Of a DNA stretch of 64,000 bases, positions 11,006-23,995 are shown piece after piece. Numbering within the stretch: position 1 is the stretch's first letter; each line of letters begins with the position of its first letter. The translations under genes were made by a program, and so were the position numbers. The stretch is taken from assembly GCA_004802725.1 (NCBI GenBank), contig SGPM01000048.1:53907-117906 (forward strand). The letters run 5' to 3'. The notes beneath the pieces were generated by a model. It was not told the origin of the DNA and ran no database searches. It saw nothing but the letters and a program-made list of their open reading frames with translations. The stretch comes from Antrodiella citrinella (taxonomy: Eukaryota > Basidiomycota > Agaricomycetes > Polyporales > Steccherinaceae).

Positions 11006-14000
11006 GGCGAGTGTGGCGACGGAGACGATGGGAGGTGGAGGTTAGATGAAGTTGAGCATGGGGAGTTGAAGAGGGGCATATAGATATGAATCCACGCGAA
11101 GAAGACTCGGGAACCCAGGAGGGAATCCGACAGATAGAATCTCATGCCCACGTCCAGAGAGCCACGGCTAAAGACATTGAAAGACGCGCACGATCAGGAT
11201 CTACCCTAGAAGCCAGAGGAGAAAAGAGCCTCATCAGGCTCTGACACATTATAACGTGTCGTCTCGACCAGGTATGGCCGAGGTGGTTCAGGTATCGAGA
11301 AATGGCCGCCTATGGGATGTCCTCTTCAATTCCGGTATCTTCCCTGGTCTGGGGTCTTCCATCCGCCGAGTGTTCGTGGTACCTCTGCGGCATCTTCGAC
11401 ATACATTCGTGTGCGTTTGTGGTGCATCCGATTGTGTTCTCCGAGTCGCGAGTTCCATGCAATGGTGCCAGCGCAACGCGAACCTACTAGTCCTGCCTGG
11501 TATACGCATGCCCACAGCTTCCTCTTTGGGAAGTCCGCACTGATCTGCACACTCCGCCCACCACTGTCACGGCCTTCCATCCAGCGACGACCACGACGCA
11601 CTCAGTCTTCGACGCCGCCACCAACACGCACTCCGGGCCTGTCTTCCCATGATACGATTTGCAGTCCAAACAAAACGTTCTCAGACCCTCGCGGCGAGCG
11701 CCATCACCTCACGGAACTTTGCGAACACATCTCCTGAATCGCCTCAGCCTTCCGATTGAACTCTGTTCTTGTGCCCAGTTTTGCCCTCCATGTTGTTCAC
11801 CTGTGGGCACGCGCCACCAAGAGAAGCCCGAAGTTTCTGCGTGCATTTCGGAGGACTGGCATGCCTCGCGTATCCGACTTGGGCCAAGTCTCTTTTCAAG
11901 GACAGTGACTGCATCATTTTGCAGGGCCATATTCTCTCGCATAACGTCGCCATTCTCATGCTCTTTCGTCACCAAAGATGCAGCGGCTCCGAGGCCGTCG
12001 AGCGAGTGTTCAGTAGCACGGGCTCCTGCACACCAATATCCGGACACCGCGCTCGCAGGAACTCCAGCCTAGGCTTTGTCATCCTTCCCAGAACCTTCTG
12101 TGGGGGGCACAGGGGGACTACGCCATATTGCATCTAACATTGACATTGGACAGCCCCCATAACCACTGGATGACCCCCAAACTGTACTCAGGACCTCGGG
12201 ATCCTCCCGAGTGGCGTTCCGCTCCTTTGGACTCCAGCTCGACAAACGCAGGCAATTTTGCTCTCGACATCTACGCGTCGCACTTTCTGCCTCTCTACAT
12301 GGACAGACATTCACTCGATGACCGATGCGCAGTCGAACTTGCCCTACAGTCTGGTATGACGCTGAAGGAGGTCAGTTCAGGTCTACCCCACTGAGCCAGT
12401 ACATAAAGATGATATGTCTCACGAAGGGCTGAGAGATGTCTACCAAAAGCGTCATAGCCATTGTTATCTCGCTACCATATGAATAGGTAAGCCCAGCGAT
12501 CACCTTCTCTCCTACTTCTCAAGGGCTTCTTGATACCTTCGGGTATTCGGCAATGCTGGCCCACTATGACCAGTGGTCCTGCAGCGGCCCTACCTTCTGT
12601 CGGGACGAACAGTGCGCTGACATTTCACCAGCCACCAGGTCTCCGGCCCAACACTGCGAATGGATTAAGGGACTCTGACCCTACACGTTGTTCGTTGCTC
12701 AGGGGGGACACTGGAAAACTATCTTCCAGCGCGCCAGGTAGAATCTTTTATCCTAGAATGTGTTGGCCACAACTGACTCTCGTATTCTCGTTGCGGCAGG
12801 TACGAGTCGAAAGCTCGGAAACTCTGGATGTTGGCTTGCCTATGTCTGGACAGTTGTCACCGCGTGAGCGCACCTCTTTGACATCTTTCATTGCAGAAGC
12901 TCTCCCTCTCAACGAATGGCCCGCTTAAAATATTTATTCGGGTCCACCGGATCGTTGATAACCATCCTGCTGCGCAAAAGTGCTCAAATATGACAGCCCA
13001 CCAATTCATGTGGGTCACGCTACCTGGTCGTGCCATTTTGTACATATTCTACCCCAAATACTCCAGGGTCTTCGCTGATATTTCTCTCCAGGAATCGCCT
13101 GAATTGCCACTGCTCATTATCACTCTCACACAATAAGCGCAATACACTATCCGGCTTTGATAGATCCTCGACCCCCGGTGTATAATCTCCGGAATCCAGC
13201 TTCGCCGGATGCTTTAGCAATCGATGTCGGTACCGGACCACTATACCTTGAAGCTTAAATATACGAGGGACCTCACCCAGCAAGTCGAGGTCAGTCGTTT
13301 TCCTGATGCAAGGACATTGGATGCGCAGCTGTCGTGTTCTAGTCGGCTTCTTACTGGAGACACCTTTTCCCTGCGTCGGAGGTTGCCCTGCCCAACTTGT
13401 CGAAGACTTCCCATTTGGCGCCTGATCCTATCTCTCAGCCGTCCTCATGAGACGTTAGGCTTTAGTATGGCATCGGAACGCCTCACTCCATGCGCGTTGT
13501 ACGAATGAATGAAGAAAAACGTGATTGTACTTATCGCGCTGAATCATTCCATCTTCGGATTGCGATACCTTGAAGAACGGCGAGTATCCGGTGCAGAGCA
13601 GCAGAGATAGAGGCAAACGTGGTTTGCGTGATAAATTGTGTCCCCCGTACTGATTCGCCATCAGGACCCCCAGAACGGACAAAATCTCTCACTGGACGTG
13701 CTTTGGCCTGCATGTTGTGCGCCTTGGTATGCACGGTCCAAGGCATAGGCCGAGCGCGATGGCTACACATTGTCTCAATGCGCACCCCTAGCCTTACGAC
13801 GGTCTTTATCTCCATCGCATTCCTACTCAGCCATTCCTACTTTACTCTTCGCGGAAGCACACCTGTTTCAACTCGGCCTCAATAGGACTTCGGAAATGGT
13901 ATGCCCGCCCCATCTACCTGGTATGACAAGTGAAGATCAGACTCCCCTGATCTTCGAGGAACAACAGACCCAGAACAAGTGGGTGTGTAAGTAAACCTTG

Positions 14001-16835
14001 ATTCGTGCCGCTCTCATTCGACACTTGTCCGACACCTCGATCAACTGAATGGGGGAAACGGGGGGAGGCCCGCGCCGGATCATTTCCAGGTAATTATGGG
14101 TTGAGGTCGTGTACGTATGTTCTCGATGAACGCACAACGTGACGCTGACAGGCCAGTGCTGTTTCGACAGGTCGGAGCGAAAAAAAGACGATACGTGCCA
14201 GACTCCAAAGTATCAGACATGACTTCGTCTTCCGGAAGAGACCCTGGGTCGTCCGCGCCCGGCTTGCCTAGGAGCGCATGGACAGGCATGGACAAGAAGC
14301 CCCACCACCTCTTGCCATCGCTCCAGGCGTTCGATATCCTTCTGTCAGGGTTCTCAAGGAGATGAGTCATCTAGTCGTAATTGTGCGCATAACACGCGTC
14401 TGATGCTCAGGTGTGATCCTGCCGCGATTTGCGACCAATCGACTTTTCCACCTTCCTTCAACTCACGCGGGAGCTGGCGTGATCACTTCACCCCCTCTTG
14501 CCGGTGTCAGCTATCGGCTTCTTGGGGATGCCGATACTACTATGTTCCCCTTGGGTTTTTCGGAGGGCAGTAGGGCGGGTATAATGCCAAAGACGCCCTT
14601 ACACGACGGTACCACCCCTTGCAAACTACTCACCAACGTCAACATTCTCAACCTGAATTGGTATGGTATGTGTTGACTTCGTCGATCCCTTACTACTATT
14701 ACTTCCGCTCACCGGATGTTCACTTTTTAGTGCTACACAGGTAACATAACCTGTCCAAACGGCTCAAGTCTAACAACAAAAGTCATCAGGGCAAATCACG
14801 GCAGCATGCCGTGATCTCTCTCACCGCAAAACACAAGACTATGTCATAATGACCCTCCACGTCGCCTATCTAACAAGCACAATTGTTTCAAGCAACTCCG
14901 ACAGCAAACCGTAGGTCGCGACCAGGCCCACCTCTTCTCACATTCAAATTTGAACTGTGTCGCACAGTTATGATAGACGATAGGAGCGATTGCCGAGACA
15001 ATGCATTGCTACTCCAACGGTGTGTGGTTATTGTCGTTCAAGCTATCCGACGTTCAGTGTACGAACGTTGAAGCTCAATGATCCGCTGCAGGAATGTGTC
15101 TCGCTTCACCTCGCCATTGGCCGCCACAAGGATCGATCTGAGCTCAACCCTCTTCGTCGAATGATCGGACGGGTCCCAGCGAGCTGAAAAAGTTGTTTCG
15201 CCAGCATATCTCCTCCACCGGTGGTGTTCTCAGGGCAGAGTCTGCAGTGAGATCTTTTTTCTGACCTGGTCGTTTTGCGCAGACTTTTGACCTCTTACCG
15301 GGTCACTCAAAACAATTCCCTAGAGAATGATCAGAACACCAACCTTGATCTCTGGTCGGCCATGGCCAATGCTGTGTTCTGTTTTTTCCTCACCGCAACT
15401 TCCCGAGCTGTTCATTCCGACGCCACCAAATTATCCAGCTTGTGGATATATCTTGGATGTTCTTCGGCAGTGTCGCACAAGGCTTTCCACACGCGTGTCG
15501 GTGGATAATCGGTCAGTCTGGTTTCATATTCAATTGAGTTGATTCAGACCTTTGATATCTCGGATATGCAGTCCCACTTTTTAGCCGTATAATCCGCGGG
15601 GATCCAGCTCGCCGCACTAACTGGAGCTGGCGGCGTATATGAAGACTACAGTCGTCTGCACTACTTGCACGCCTCATTCATATGCCAACGTCAGAGTTTC
15701 TTCTAGTGCGCCTGCTTGTCGATGGGGTTCGCACGACAGAGAGAACCGGTGGACCACGGGATGCTAGCTTGTGTGAAGAATGTGTTGCACCTGTTGTCCC
15801 GCCAACGCTCCGGAGCGTTGCTCATGAAGTTCAAATTTTCCATGGCTTCCAGCACCCCATTCCATGAATATAGCCCACAGCAAAAGGAGTATGTTGTTCC
15901 CATCGATGTGTTCTGTCTACGCTCCGAACTCTCCTCGTACGTTCCCCTAGGCCTTCCTTTGCCCGCTCCACGTCCAGCCAGCCCGCCGATGGTACGATAT
16001 GGGAACCTCGTGGGTGGTGTGCTTTGTGCAGGCGTGCTTTACGGGATGGCACGAAATGGCTAAACTTTGTTTTGGACGCCGATGGATTGACCAAGTTCCA
16101 CGGCCAGAGTCTCGAACATGGATAACACGATGTTCCGGCTTCGCCTGGTATCTCGCAGACTACGTGATGGGGCTACCTCCGACGAACGCACCTCTGGCAC
16201 CTTCTCAGAACCATAGAGAAATTTGGCAACATGTTCGCGGTTCATCATCACTGACGCACGGCACTTGCGAGGTGGGTGCACCGCGGTGACGGTGCCATCT
16301 CACGTCTGTCTTCTGGACGTGTTTTCCTGCGGATACCGTGCACCAGAGAGCCTTGAGATGTACGGGCATATGATCATGCATGGTTTCGTTGGTCGTTCGG
16401 TCGTTCGACTGAACCATATTGGATAGGTACAATTCGGCATCAATAAAACTGACATTATGTGACACCGTGAGTACTGTGCCAGCCCAACATCAACGTCAAT
16501 TGTGAATCGACAGCAAATGGCGTTGAAACGATCCCAAACGAGACGATCTTTGACATCGTTGTGGTTGGAGTTTTCGCTATACACGGGTCGGAAGTTGATG
16601 GAAGAGTGGACTGAGCTCCAACGAAAACATTGATATGCACGTTCGACTGAATGGACTCTGTGAGTCTCGTCGACGAGGATGTCCTGAGTTGTACTGTATT
16701 GTCGATGGAGGTCCAGGATTTATCGCCTCCGAGATCTCGGGAAGTACCGGGAAACCGCCGGCGTTACCAAATATGGACCCGAGGGGATCTGCAGCCGACA
16801 GTACTGTGCTCAGCTTGCGACGACCACCAAGGGCG
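11006..16835. other. 5.8-kb gene-poor stretch with scattered exon-like fragments
   Basis: No complete gene can be supported. Short open frames of 60-130 codons occur on both strands. A few + strand pieces are bounded by plausible splice sites, for example 12154-12353 and 12524-12638, which join in frame. Others with mild protein character lie near 14117-14365 and 15716-16063. I recognise no domain, transposase, reverse transcriptase or terminal repeat. It could be a decayed multi-exon gene, a rapidly evolving lineage-specific gene, or plain intergenic DNA. Confidence 0.4.
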
Positions 16836-17885
16836 ATGGACGCGCTCCTACGCCAATGTTTTTCTTGTTGTATACGCGCCAGATCGCGTGGTTCAGTGAG
16901 TACAATTGTCTGTTGGTCGTTTACAATGTTCAAATATCCGTGAAAGCAGGCCGAACCAGATGAGACCAGTCGCCTCATTGACCCTCCTCGAGATGTAGTA
17001 CTCCCGTAAGTTCACATGGTTCAAAGCCAAACGGCCATATGCATCGGCTGAACTACTTTCCTTGCAGTCCTGGGCCGACGTACGTGGTCGACCATCAGAA
17101 AATGAAGGAGAGAATTGGTGCAATTGTCGATTCGAAGAAGAGGTGCGTGTCTTTGGACTCTTCAGATACCGGGCTGCTCTGATAGCAGCGTATCACGTAG
17201 GATGATGGTCAATGTGAATGCGCAACTACCATTCAACCTCCAGAACAAGGCTCTGCATCTGAAGTTTGACCCTTCGACTTCCCGGTCCGCATGGAGTCTC
17301 TCAATCAGTCCGTCCGCCGCGCATCCTGACTTTGTCTCGTTTGTTTCGGACAGCCGACACTCAGACACCTCAAGCGGAGCTGCTGGCTCACGCCTCCCCT
17401 CGTACTCACCAACCCGGAGTCGCGACCTGTCGCCTTCGGTCCAAACCAGTCGGTCGACCACTTCGCTGCATGCCGGGGACGCGTCATACACCTCACCAGG
17501 CATATATTCTGAGGGTGGCTCTAGGCAGCCAGTGTTCAACGCAAGACTCATTCCGGCGATTGGTGGCTTTAGGGTCGGTGGAAGCAGGGGCAGGAGTACG
17601 ACGCGTGGCCGATTGGGTCGGTTCGGGGAGGAGAGGGGCAGGTCTACTCCGGATTCACAGCAGCGGGCAGACGAAAGCGAGTCAAGAGACGAGGATGCAG
17701 CCGATGGTGTTATAGGTGCTGGTGAATCAGTATTCGCGGACAGCGACATGACACGCACACCTACCATCCACAGTCCAAGTACCATCCGCCAGATGGACGA
17801 CTTTGGCTCCGACGACGGAACACCGCACACCGCAGAGTTTAAGATACACGACGTTGGGAGCATCTCTCGCAGCTGGGGAGACTGA
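16836..17885 (+). CDS. Conserved-looking protein with Cys-rich N-terminus and Ser/Arg-rich tail (4 exons)
   Basis: Four exons (16836-16895, 16950-17005, 17068-17142, 17201-17885) join in phase to 291 residues. The start MDALLRQCFSCC carries a cluster of cysteines suited to palmitoylation. It is followed by an acidic DETSRLIDPP segment, then YVVDHQKMKERIGAIVDSKK and MMVNVNAQLPFNL. The last 180 residues are disordered and rich in Ser, Gly and Arg. A short acylated N-terminus before an acidic leucine element recalls the membrane anchor of LAMTOR1-like (Ragulator) scaffolds. That link is only a suggestion, since I see no clear match over the whole length. Likely a peripheral membrane adaptor. Specific function unknown. 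Confidence 0.65.
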
Positions 17886-18423
17886 GTGGTTCTCCCGGTA
17901 TATATGAGGTCCAAGTATCCGGCATATTTCTCATCATGTTATACTTACAGTACTACATCCTCCGCGCACGCACTCGGTCATCCTTTCCCTGTCATTCTTC
18001 GTTTTGGTTACGTATCGCTCAGAGATCTACTTCGTACGGCTATGTACTCATGATCACACATTTTCTTCACTACCACGCTTCGGACGCTATGTGACTGTCA
18101 TCGTCATTTGTGCCATCGGGCGTTTTTTCGCATGGTTCTGCCCATTTCATTTCAATGTCGGTTGGGCTCAGGATTCTTTGTAGCGTATTAGCAGATCCCC
18201 ACTCAATACGAGGTTGCAACGCTTGTTTGTATGTGGTTGTCGACCGACGTTGCGAAGATTCGAACACACTGTCATTGAAATTTGGCGGTCCGATTCGAAA
18301 GTGCGATTTTTGATTTCCAGTCGGAGCGCCCACCGGTAGCGACTGCAGCTTGTTGACCCAAAACCACAACGCGGCCAACTGTAATACCCTTCTTCTTTCG
18401 ACAAAATTTGCGATCTCAACTCG
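17886..18423. other. Intergenic region
   Basis: This is the 3' end of the preceding gene and the promoter side of the next. No gene is seen. Overlapping minus frames at 18070-18771 are shadows of the following gene and its leader. Confidence 0.5.
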
Positions 18424-20460
18424 ATGGTGTCTCCCTCCAAAAAACTGCAGGCCAGCGCGCCGTTCATGGTGCCCGAAACGAACGTCAATTTCCCGCTCGT
18501 GGTCGTGCAGCCGTCCGGATGGGAGACGCAGGCGCCGGGAATGGACGAAGACGAACAGGACGAAGCGCGAACATACGATAATAACGTGGCCAGAGCGGTC
18601 AACCACGTCCCGCCTCCTCCTCAACAGGTGCGTATTTGCGCGTTCGAATTTGTGTATTCGCATTCGTGTTGTATGCTGCTGGAGGGCCCGGTCGTTGTTT
18701 GTTGTCGTCTCACTTTTTAAACTTTTTGCTTCAACGTTGATCGCACGAAACGCCGAGCTGACTTCGTTCACATTTTCATTCTAATCCACCTTAAAGCCAC
18801 CTTCCAACCCCACGAACACACAGTCTGCAACTGCATCCTCAAGCGTGAATCCTCCAGCAAACTCGAGACAGATGGCCACCCCCCTCACGACCGGAGCAAA
18901 GCACCCATCCCTGACTAAGGGGCCGTGGACCACAGGACCTGTCCAGGGAGAAATTTACACCAGACCTGCTGGCAACTATTACAGGAACGCCAACGGACTT
19001 CCGAACGAGACTATAACCCCCAACCGTGACAACGACTCGATCGCCAGCAGCAGGGCGTCGCCCGCGCAGCCCCCTCCCCGACGAGCTGTGGCGGCGCCCC
19101 CTTCTGCCGCGCCTGTGGCAAAGGCAACAGAGGTCCGTGGAGAGAAGCGGCGTTTGGATGACGAGGAGCATGAAGATGAAGAAGCTGCAGAGGTCGAGAA
19201 GGCGATGGGGAATATGGATGGCGACGGCGAACATCCGCCCGAGTCCAACATTCGCAGCACCAGAAATATCGGTAACACCAACGGGAACGGTGCAGGTGCG
19301 AGTGCGAGTGCCAGCGGCGCGGAGCGTAGACCGGTGAAGAAGACGAAGGTCGAAGAGTCGTCGAGTGAGGAAGACGAGTTGGACAACCCGTCGAATAGTA
19401 CTACGAGGCACTCTCCGAGGAAGGCTCCTTCCTCCACGGCCAAGAAAATTCCTCCACCGTCACTGCCTGGCCGGAGAAAGTCGAGGCCTGTTCCGGGAGA
19501 GTTTGTAGGGTCAGGTCGTCTTGTTCCGATCAAGGACAGACCGTTTGGTGAACCTGTGAGTATTCTTTGGCCAATATATTATATTCGCTTCTTCAATTGA
19601 TTCATTTATTTTTACAGACTTGCCACCGTTGTCGCAATATGAAGAACCAACCGGCCTGTATCCTACACTCCGGCGAGAGCCGCTGTGACAAGTGTATTGT
19701 TGATGCTCAAGGTTGCTGGTGGCGTAAGGGGACGGGAGTTTACCAGTCTATTGCCGGCACCTCCCCACAGAAGAAGCTGGTAGATCCCAGGGACCATGCG
19801 GACTTGAAGAAAGCGGTCAGAGAAATCAAGAAGAAGCCAATCGAAAAGCCGTCGGAGAAAGGGAAGAAGGTCATAGCCAACGCGAGGGCGGAGAGCGACG
19901 ATGAAGAGGAGAAGGATAGCAAGCCGCTGACTAGGAAATCTCTCCGGGTGGCAGTTTCTGCTTCTAAAGCCCCCGATGGTCCTTCAGCGAAGTCATCCGT
20001 CGTGAAGAAGAAGGCCCAGACCAGTGCGCGATCGGCAGGGAATAAATCCTCCGCAAGCAAGGACGCCTCCAAGGCCAAACGGACCAGCGGACGCAATAGC
20101 AAACGTACTCGACGACCGGGGAAGAAGAGTGTTAGCGAAAGTGAGAGTGAGAGCAGCGACGAGTCGGATTCCGAGAGCGACGAGGAAGGATCGTCCATGT
20201 CCTCCGCCAGCGATGAGGCCGAGGCACGGCCTGCCCCTCCCCCTGCCAAGGCCCTCAAAGGCAAGGCCGCGCGCAGGGAGGACCCGGACGTGAACCAGCA
20301 GTTGCAGAGATTCGAGAAAGCCGAGGCGAAGCTGCGGGACGAGTTGTGGGCTCTTGCTTGGGAGAAGGAAAGGTTGCTCAAGACCGAGCGGAGACTCCAG
20401 GAGGAGTTGGAGGAACTCTTGGTGAAGAAAGTGCAAGTGCGAGCTGGTGGTCAGCAGTAG
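18424..20460 (+). CDS. Nuclear-type protein with a Cys-rich zinc-finger-like motif and coiled-coil C-terminus
   Basis: Three exons (18424-18627, 18797-19555, 19618-20460) give 601 residues. Residues 1-320 are disordered, with several Pro-rich and acidic patches and a basic KRRLDDEEHEDEE region. The third exon begins with TCHRCRNMKNQPACILHSG followed by SRCDKCIVDAQGCWWRKG. Two C-x2-C pairs each have a further Cys, which suggests zinc binding in the way of the basidiomycete Cys-motif proteins related to Zn clusters. It is not a standard Zn2Cys6 finger. A long Lys/Ser-rich linker with SESESESSDESDSESDEEGS follows, and then about 50 residues of probable coiled coil near the C-terminus (LRDELWALAWEKERLLKTER). 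Probably a chromatin or nuclear protein. Function not known. Confidence 0.72.
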
Positions 20461-20653
20461 GTAAGAATATTTGATGTCGCGGGATTCTCAGGATTCTTGT
20501 TCTGCGATAATGTGTCGATCGTCTGTAAACTGTCTTATGGTGTATGTTATGTACCTATGCTTCTTCTATCTTACCCTTTTATGTTTCGATGTTCGATAGC
20601 TTTGGCCTTTGGGAGGTGCTGTTCGAGTAATACAAGTGTCCTTCTGAAGTATA

Positions 20654-23598
20654 TCATGTCGATGTACTAGCAACTACAGGCTCTCCACTATCACATACGT
20701 CTTGCAGCAACAACCTGACCGCCTCTTCGCTCCCAATGTCACCCCTCAATCCCGTCCCCAGCTCCCGCATAATAGTCATCTTGAACTCGATGTATTCATC
20801 CACGACGCGGTCCTGTACATGCCGCAACAGCACGCTAACGGTCCGATCGTCTTCCAGATACAATCGTAGACGCGCCACGTTGACATGCAGATCGCGGTGA
20901 CAGGACTCTTGGAAGGCGGTCAGCACGCTGGTGATCGCTTCTTGTGTGGCCCAAGGTTGCCCATTCAGTGACTGCTTCTGAGCGCCTGGTGTAGCCTTGA
21001 ACGACGCGACACCCTGTAGCCATGCTTGCAAAGGCTTGCAAACGGGCTCCGCGGCAGATGCAATCACGTCTTCACAAGCACGTTTAAGTTCATGATCGAT
21101 GCCCTGTGCAGATGATATTAGGATGCTTAGTAATTGGTGCAGACTATTAGAGTGGAACATGCATGTTTAACATCAGTCAGGTTTTCCTCTCTCGGCATAC
21201 CGAGCGACGCGAATAGTGCATTCGGTAGTAAAGATGTAGTCTTCCCAAGCATGGAGGCAAGGGTATCTACTGCCTAGTCAGTAAAAATTCCCTCTATGAG
21301 ATATGAAGACAAACCTGTCACGCCCGATAAATCAACTTTTCGCTCGGCATCTTTCGTGGAAAAGTCCAGATTGGATGTCATCTCCTTGAGGATAAGAAGA
21401 TGTCGCACAAGGAACAACTGTGCATCGAAAGGAGAGGACTTGTTGGACGATCGTATGTTGTCCGCGGCACTTACAAGAGACTGCCGGCAGAGATTGACAG
21501 CTTCTTGGGCAATGTCTTCAAAAATCGCAGGCTGTGGAGAGAGTTACAACTTGATATAACGGGAATAGATTTGACAGGCGTACCTTAACGAAGTCATGGA
21601 GCTGCGATAACACCCAAACAGTTCTACGAAGGGTAGGGTACCATGTATCCTGCTTATCCAGCGACTTGAACCGGAATATCTGGCTGACACTCTCCTTCTC
21701 TCGGATCTCAGTCCCAGAAACAGGTTTCCGTGCAGCTTTGGACGGATATTAACACACGACAAGACATCCGAAACATTCGCTGTCAACTCACCGACGAGCT
21801 TCTCCGGGTACGCCAAATCCTCGGGCTTCGGGACATAATACCTGATCTCCGACTGTATTACGGATTGCGCTTTGAAGAAGAGTTTCGTCTGAGCATCCTG
21901 CAGCACCATCTGTAGCAAGTGGCTGATATGCAGTGTCTTCAGGCCCTTCTTCTTCGGCTTCTCCAGATGCACGGTAAGCTCGTCTTCGTCTTCGTCTTCC
22001 TCGAGGTCAGCTACGGGGACGTCGAGAACCATGAGTGCCTGGAGAACCGTGCATACCTCGCACAGAGCCGTGAGCCGTGGCTCATGGAGGATACGAGGAC
22101 GCAGGTCGTCGTAGAGATAGTCGCATAGGTTCTCGAGGTACTGGTAAAGCAACTCCTCGCCAGAGTTAAAGAAAGCCCTGAACAGATCGAACTCATCCGT
22201 GCACAATTGCTTGAGGTAACTGCAGCCGGCTCGTGTGAGCTCTACGAGTTCCGTCCGAGTAGGGTCCAGCCCCCTGATCTCCTCCGTAAGCCGACCGACC
22301 AGCAGGCTCTTGCGCGCAATAAAATACGCGGTGTGACATTCAGTAAGAAGGGAGGATAGTTCCTCGGGATGTACGGCGGCCCGTCGTTCCAGTTCACCGA
22401 GAAGAGGGGCCAGCTGACCAGAAACGGTCATAAAACGGGTGTAGAGTAGATGCGTTTGCGCGGTTGAAGATATATCCTAGAAACACAGTCACACGGCAAT
22501 CCAAGGAGACACCAGACAGGGTACTCACTCTTTCCGAGAGCCGTCTCGAGATATCGGCAGCGAGGGCCCGCAGAGACCCGACGAAGTACATCTTGATCAA
22601 AGTCATGGCTCTGGTCATACATTGCTGGAATCGAAGAAGGTATATTTCGGCTTCCCGGTAGTGTCGCTACAGTAGGGGTCAGTTAGATACATCAGAGAAG
22701 GCTAAGAATCACTTACATGAGCTTTCAAATAATCAATGCAGATGTCTACGCGCTCCACCATGTATAGGAAGTCCGTCTGCAGGACGAGGGACTCGCCTGG
22801 GTGATTGAGCATACGGGTAGCCTGCTCCAGTTCTTGGAAGTACTCCAAACGTTCACCGATAGCCTCTGTCATATTGAGAAGGTTGTCCTGTAGTGTAGAA
22901 GATCAAACGGTCAACGATACAAACAAGAGCTCGGCACGGAAGAATCACTCACCCGTTCTTCCAATAGCTGCTCACAAGCCTCCTTCAAGTTCTTTCCCCC
23001 ATCTTCAACACTCCGCCACCCCTGTAGCATTCCATCGACCTCTGTATCAACTTCATTGATCCTTCTCAACAGCGTCTCGCATGTCTCGAGGTGTTCAGCG
23101 ACGCTAGAGAGATGCGCTCGGAAATGCGCTTCTTGGCTATGCGCCACGGAGCGGTCTATCAACGCGAACCAGTCGTAAAACTGCTGCGGTGTCTGTATCG
23201 GGTGCTTTGGATGCAGCGCATGGAGTGTCGGCGCACGGGAATTGTTGATATGCGGCGAGTTGAATGGGTTCGGCGTCGAGGGCCGTGAGCTTGAGCTTGC
23301 TACTAGCCCTGGGTGTAGTTTGTTACGGAGCGCAGGGGAGGAGGGTCGTGAAGGAATGTTTGGATCATCTCCACTGAACTTGACGTCGCGAATGAGTACG
23401 TCTTGTCCATGAATATTGTCTATATGTGCGCACCTTCTGCGGGAGGGGAGTGTGCTCGCTGGCTTTCTTTACGACGTGCACGCTCTTGGTCTCAACGTCT
23501 CCTAGCGGCGTTTTCGCCTCCCATTCCTCCACTGAGATAACGGATTTTGCATGCGGTATGAGGTTGGCCGCTGGTGCTCGTCGTGAACTGGATGCCAT
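20654..23598 (-). CDS. COG3: Conserved oligomeric Golgi complex subunit 3 (Sec34)
   Basis: This is a multi-exon gene read from 23598 to 20654. The first exon, 23434-23598, encodes 55 residues (MASSSRRAPAANLIPHAKSV...) and joins in phase to an exon rich in Ser/Pro that leads into QTPQQFYDWFALIDRSVAHS. The Sec34 domain follows, with coiled-coil helices (HLETCETLLRRINEVDTEVD) and then LNHPGESLVLQTDFLYMVER, a hallmark stretch of COG3. An acidic loop (LEEDEDEDELTVHLEKPKKK) separates helical-rod segments. The C-terminal rod includes AWLQGVASFKATPG and ends STST. COG3 is in lobe A of the COG tether at the cis-Golgi, where it helps retrograde vesicles dock. The stop faces the upstream nuclear protein gene, 193 bp away. 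Confidence 0.94.
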
Positions 23599-23995
23599 GG
23601 ACGTGATTGTGCAAGTTCAAATTTCAAACGGAACAGACGACTTGGATCAAACTTGGATAGCGCAGAAAAGCGCGGACGGTCCGGACACTGCGGTAGCGTA
23701 CTGGTTGAAATAACGAGACTGCGTCGACTTGCATTTCAACTAATACTCCTACGCACGCTGTACATTACATCAAGTCGGACGACAGTAAACAAAGCAGCAA
23801 AACATTATGTGCCATTCTAGAAATACAGTAGAGACCGTTGAGAAAGAAAATTGGGGTGGCAGGCGTCACATTAACCACACCACATAGAAACATATCTATA
23901 TACCATCGGAGACTTGCCAGCCACCGATGGGAGCGTGGTAGTGCCATGTCGTCTCATCCTCTCTACAAAAAAGTTGAACGTCAGCACGCTGGTAT
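23599..23995. other. Spacer between COG3 and the F-box gene
   Basis: This holds the COG3 promoter side and the 3' end of the next minus-strand gene. No coding frame or clear TATA box is seen. Confidence 0.5.
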
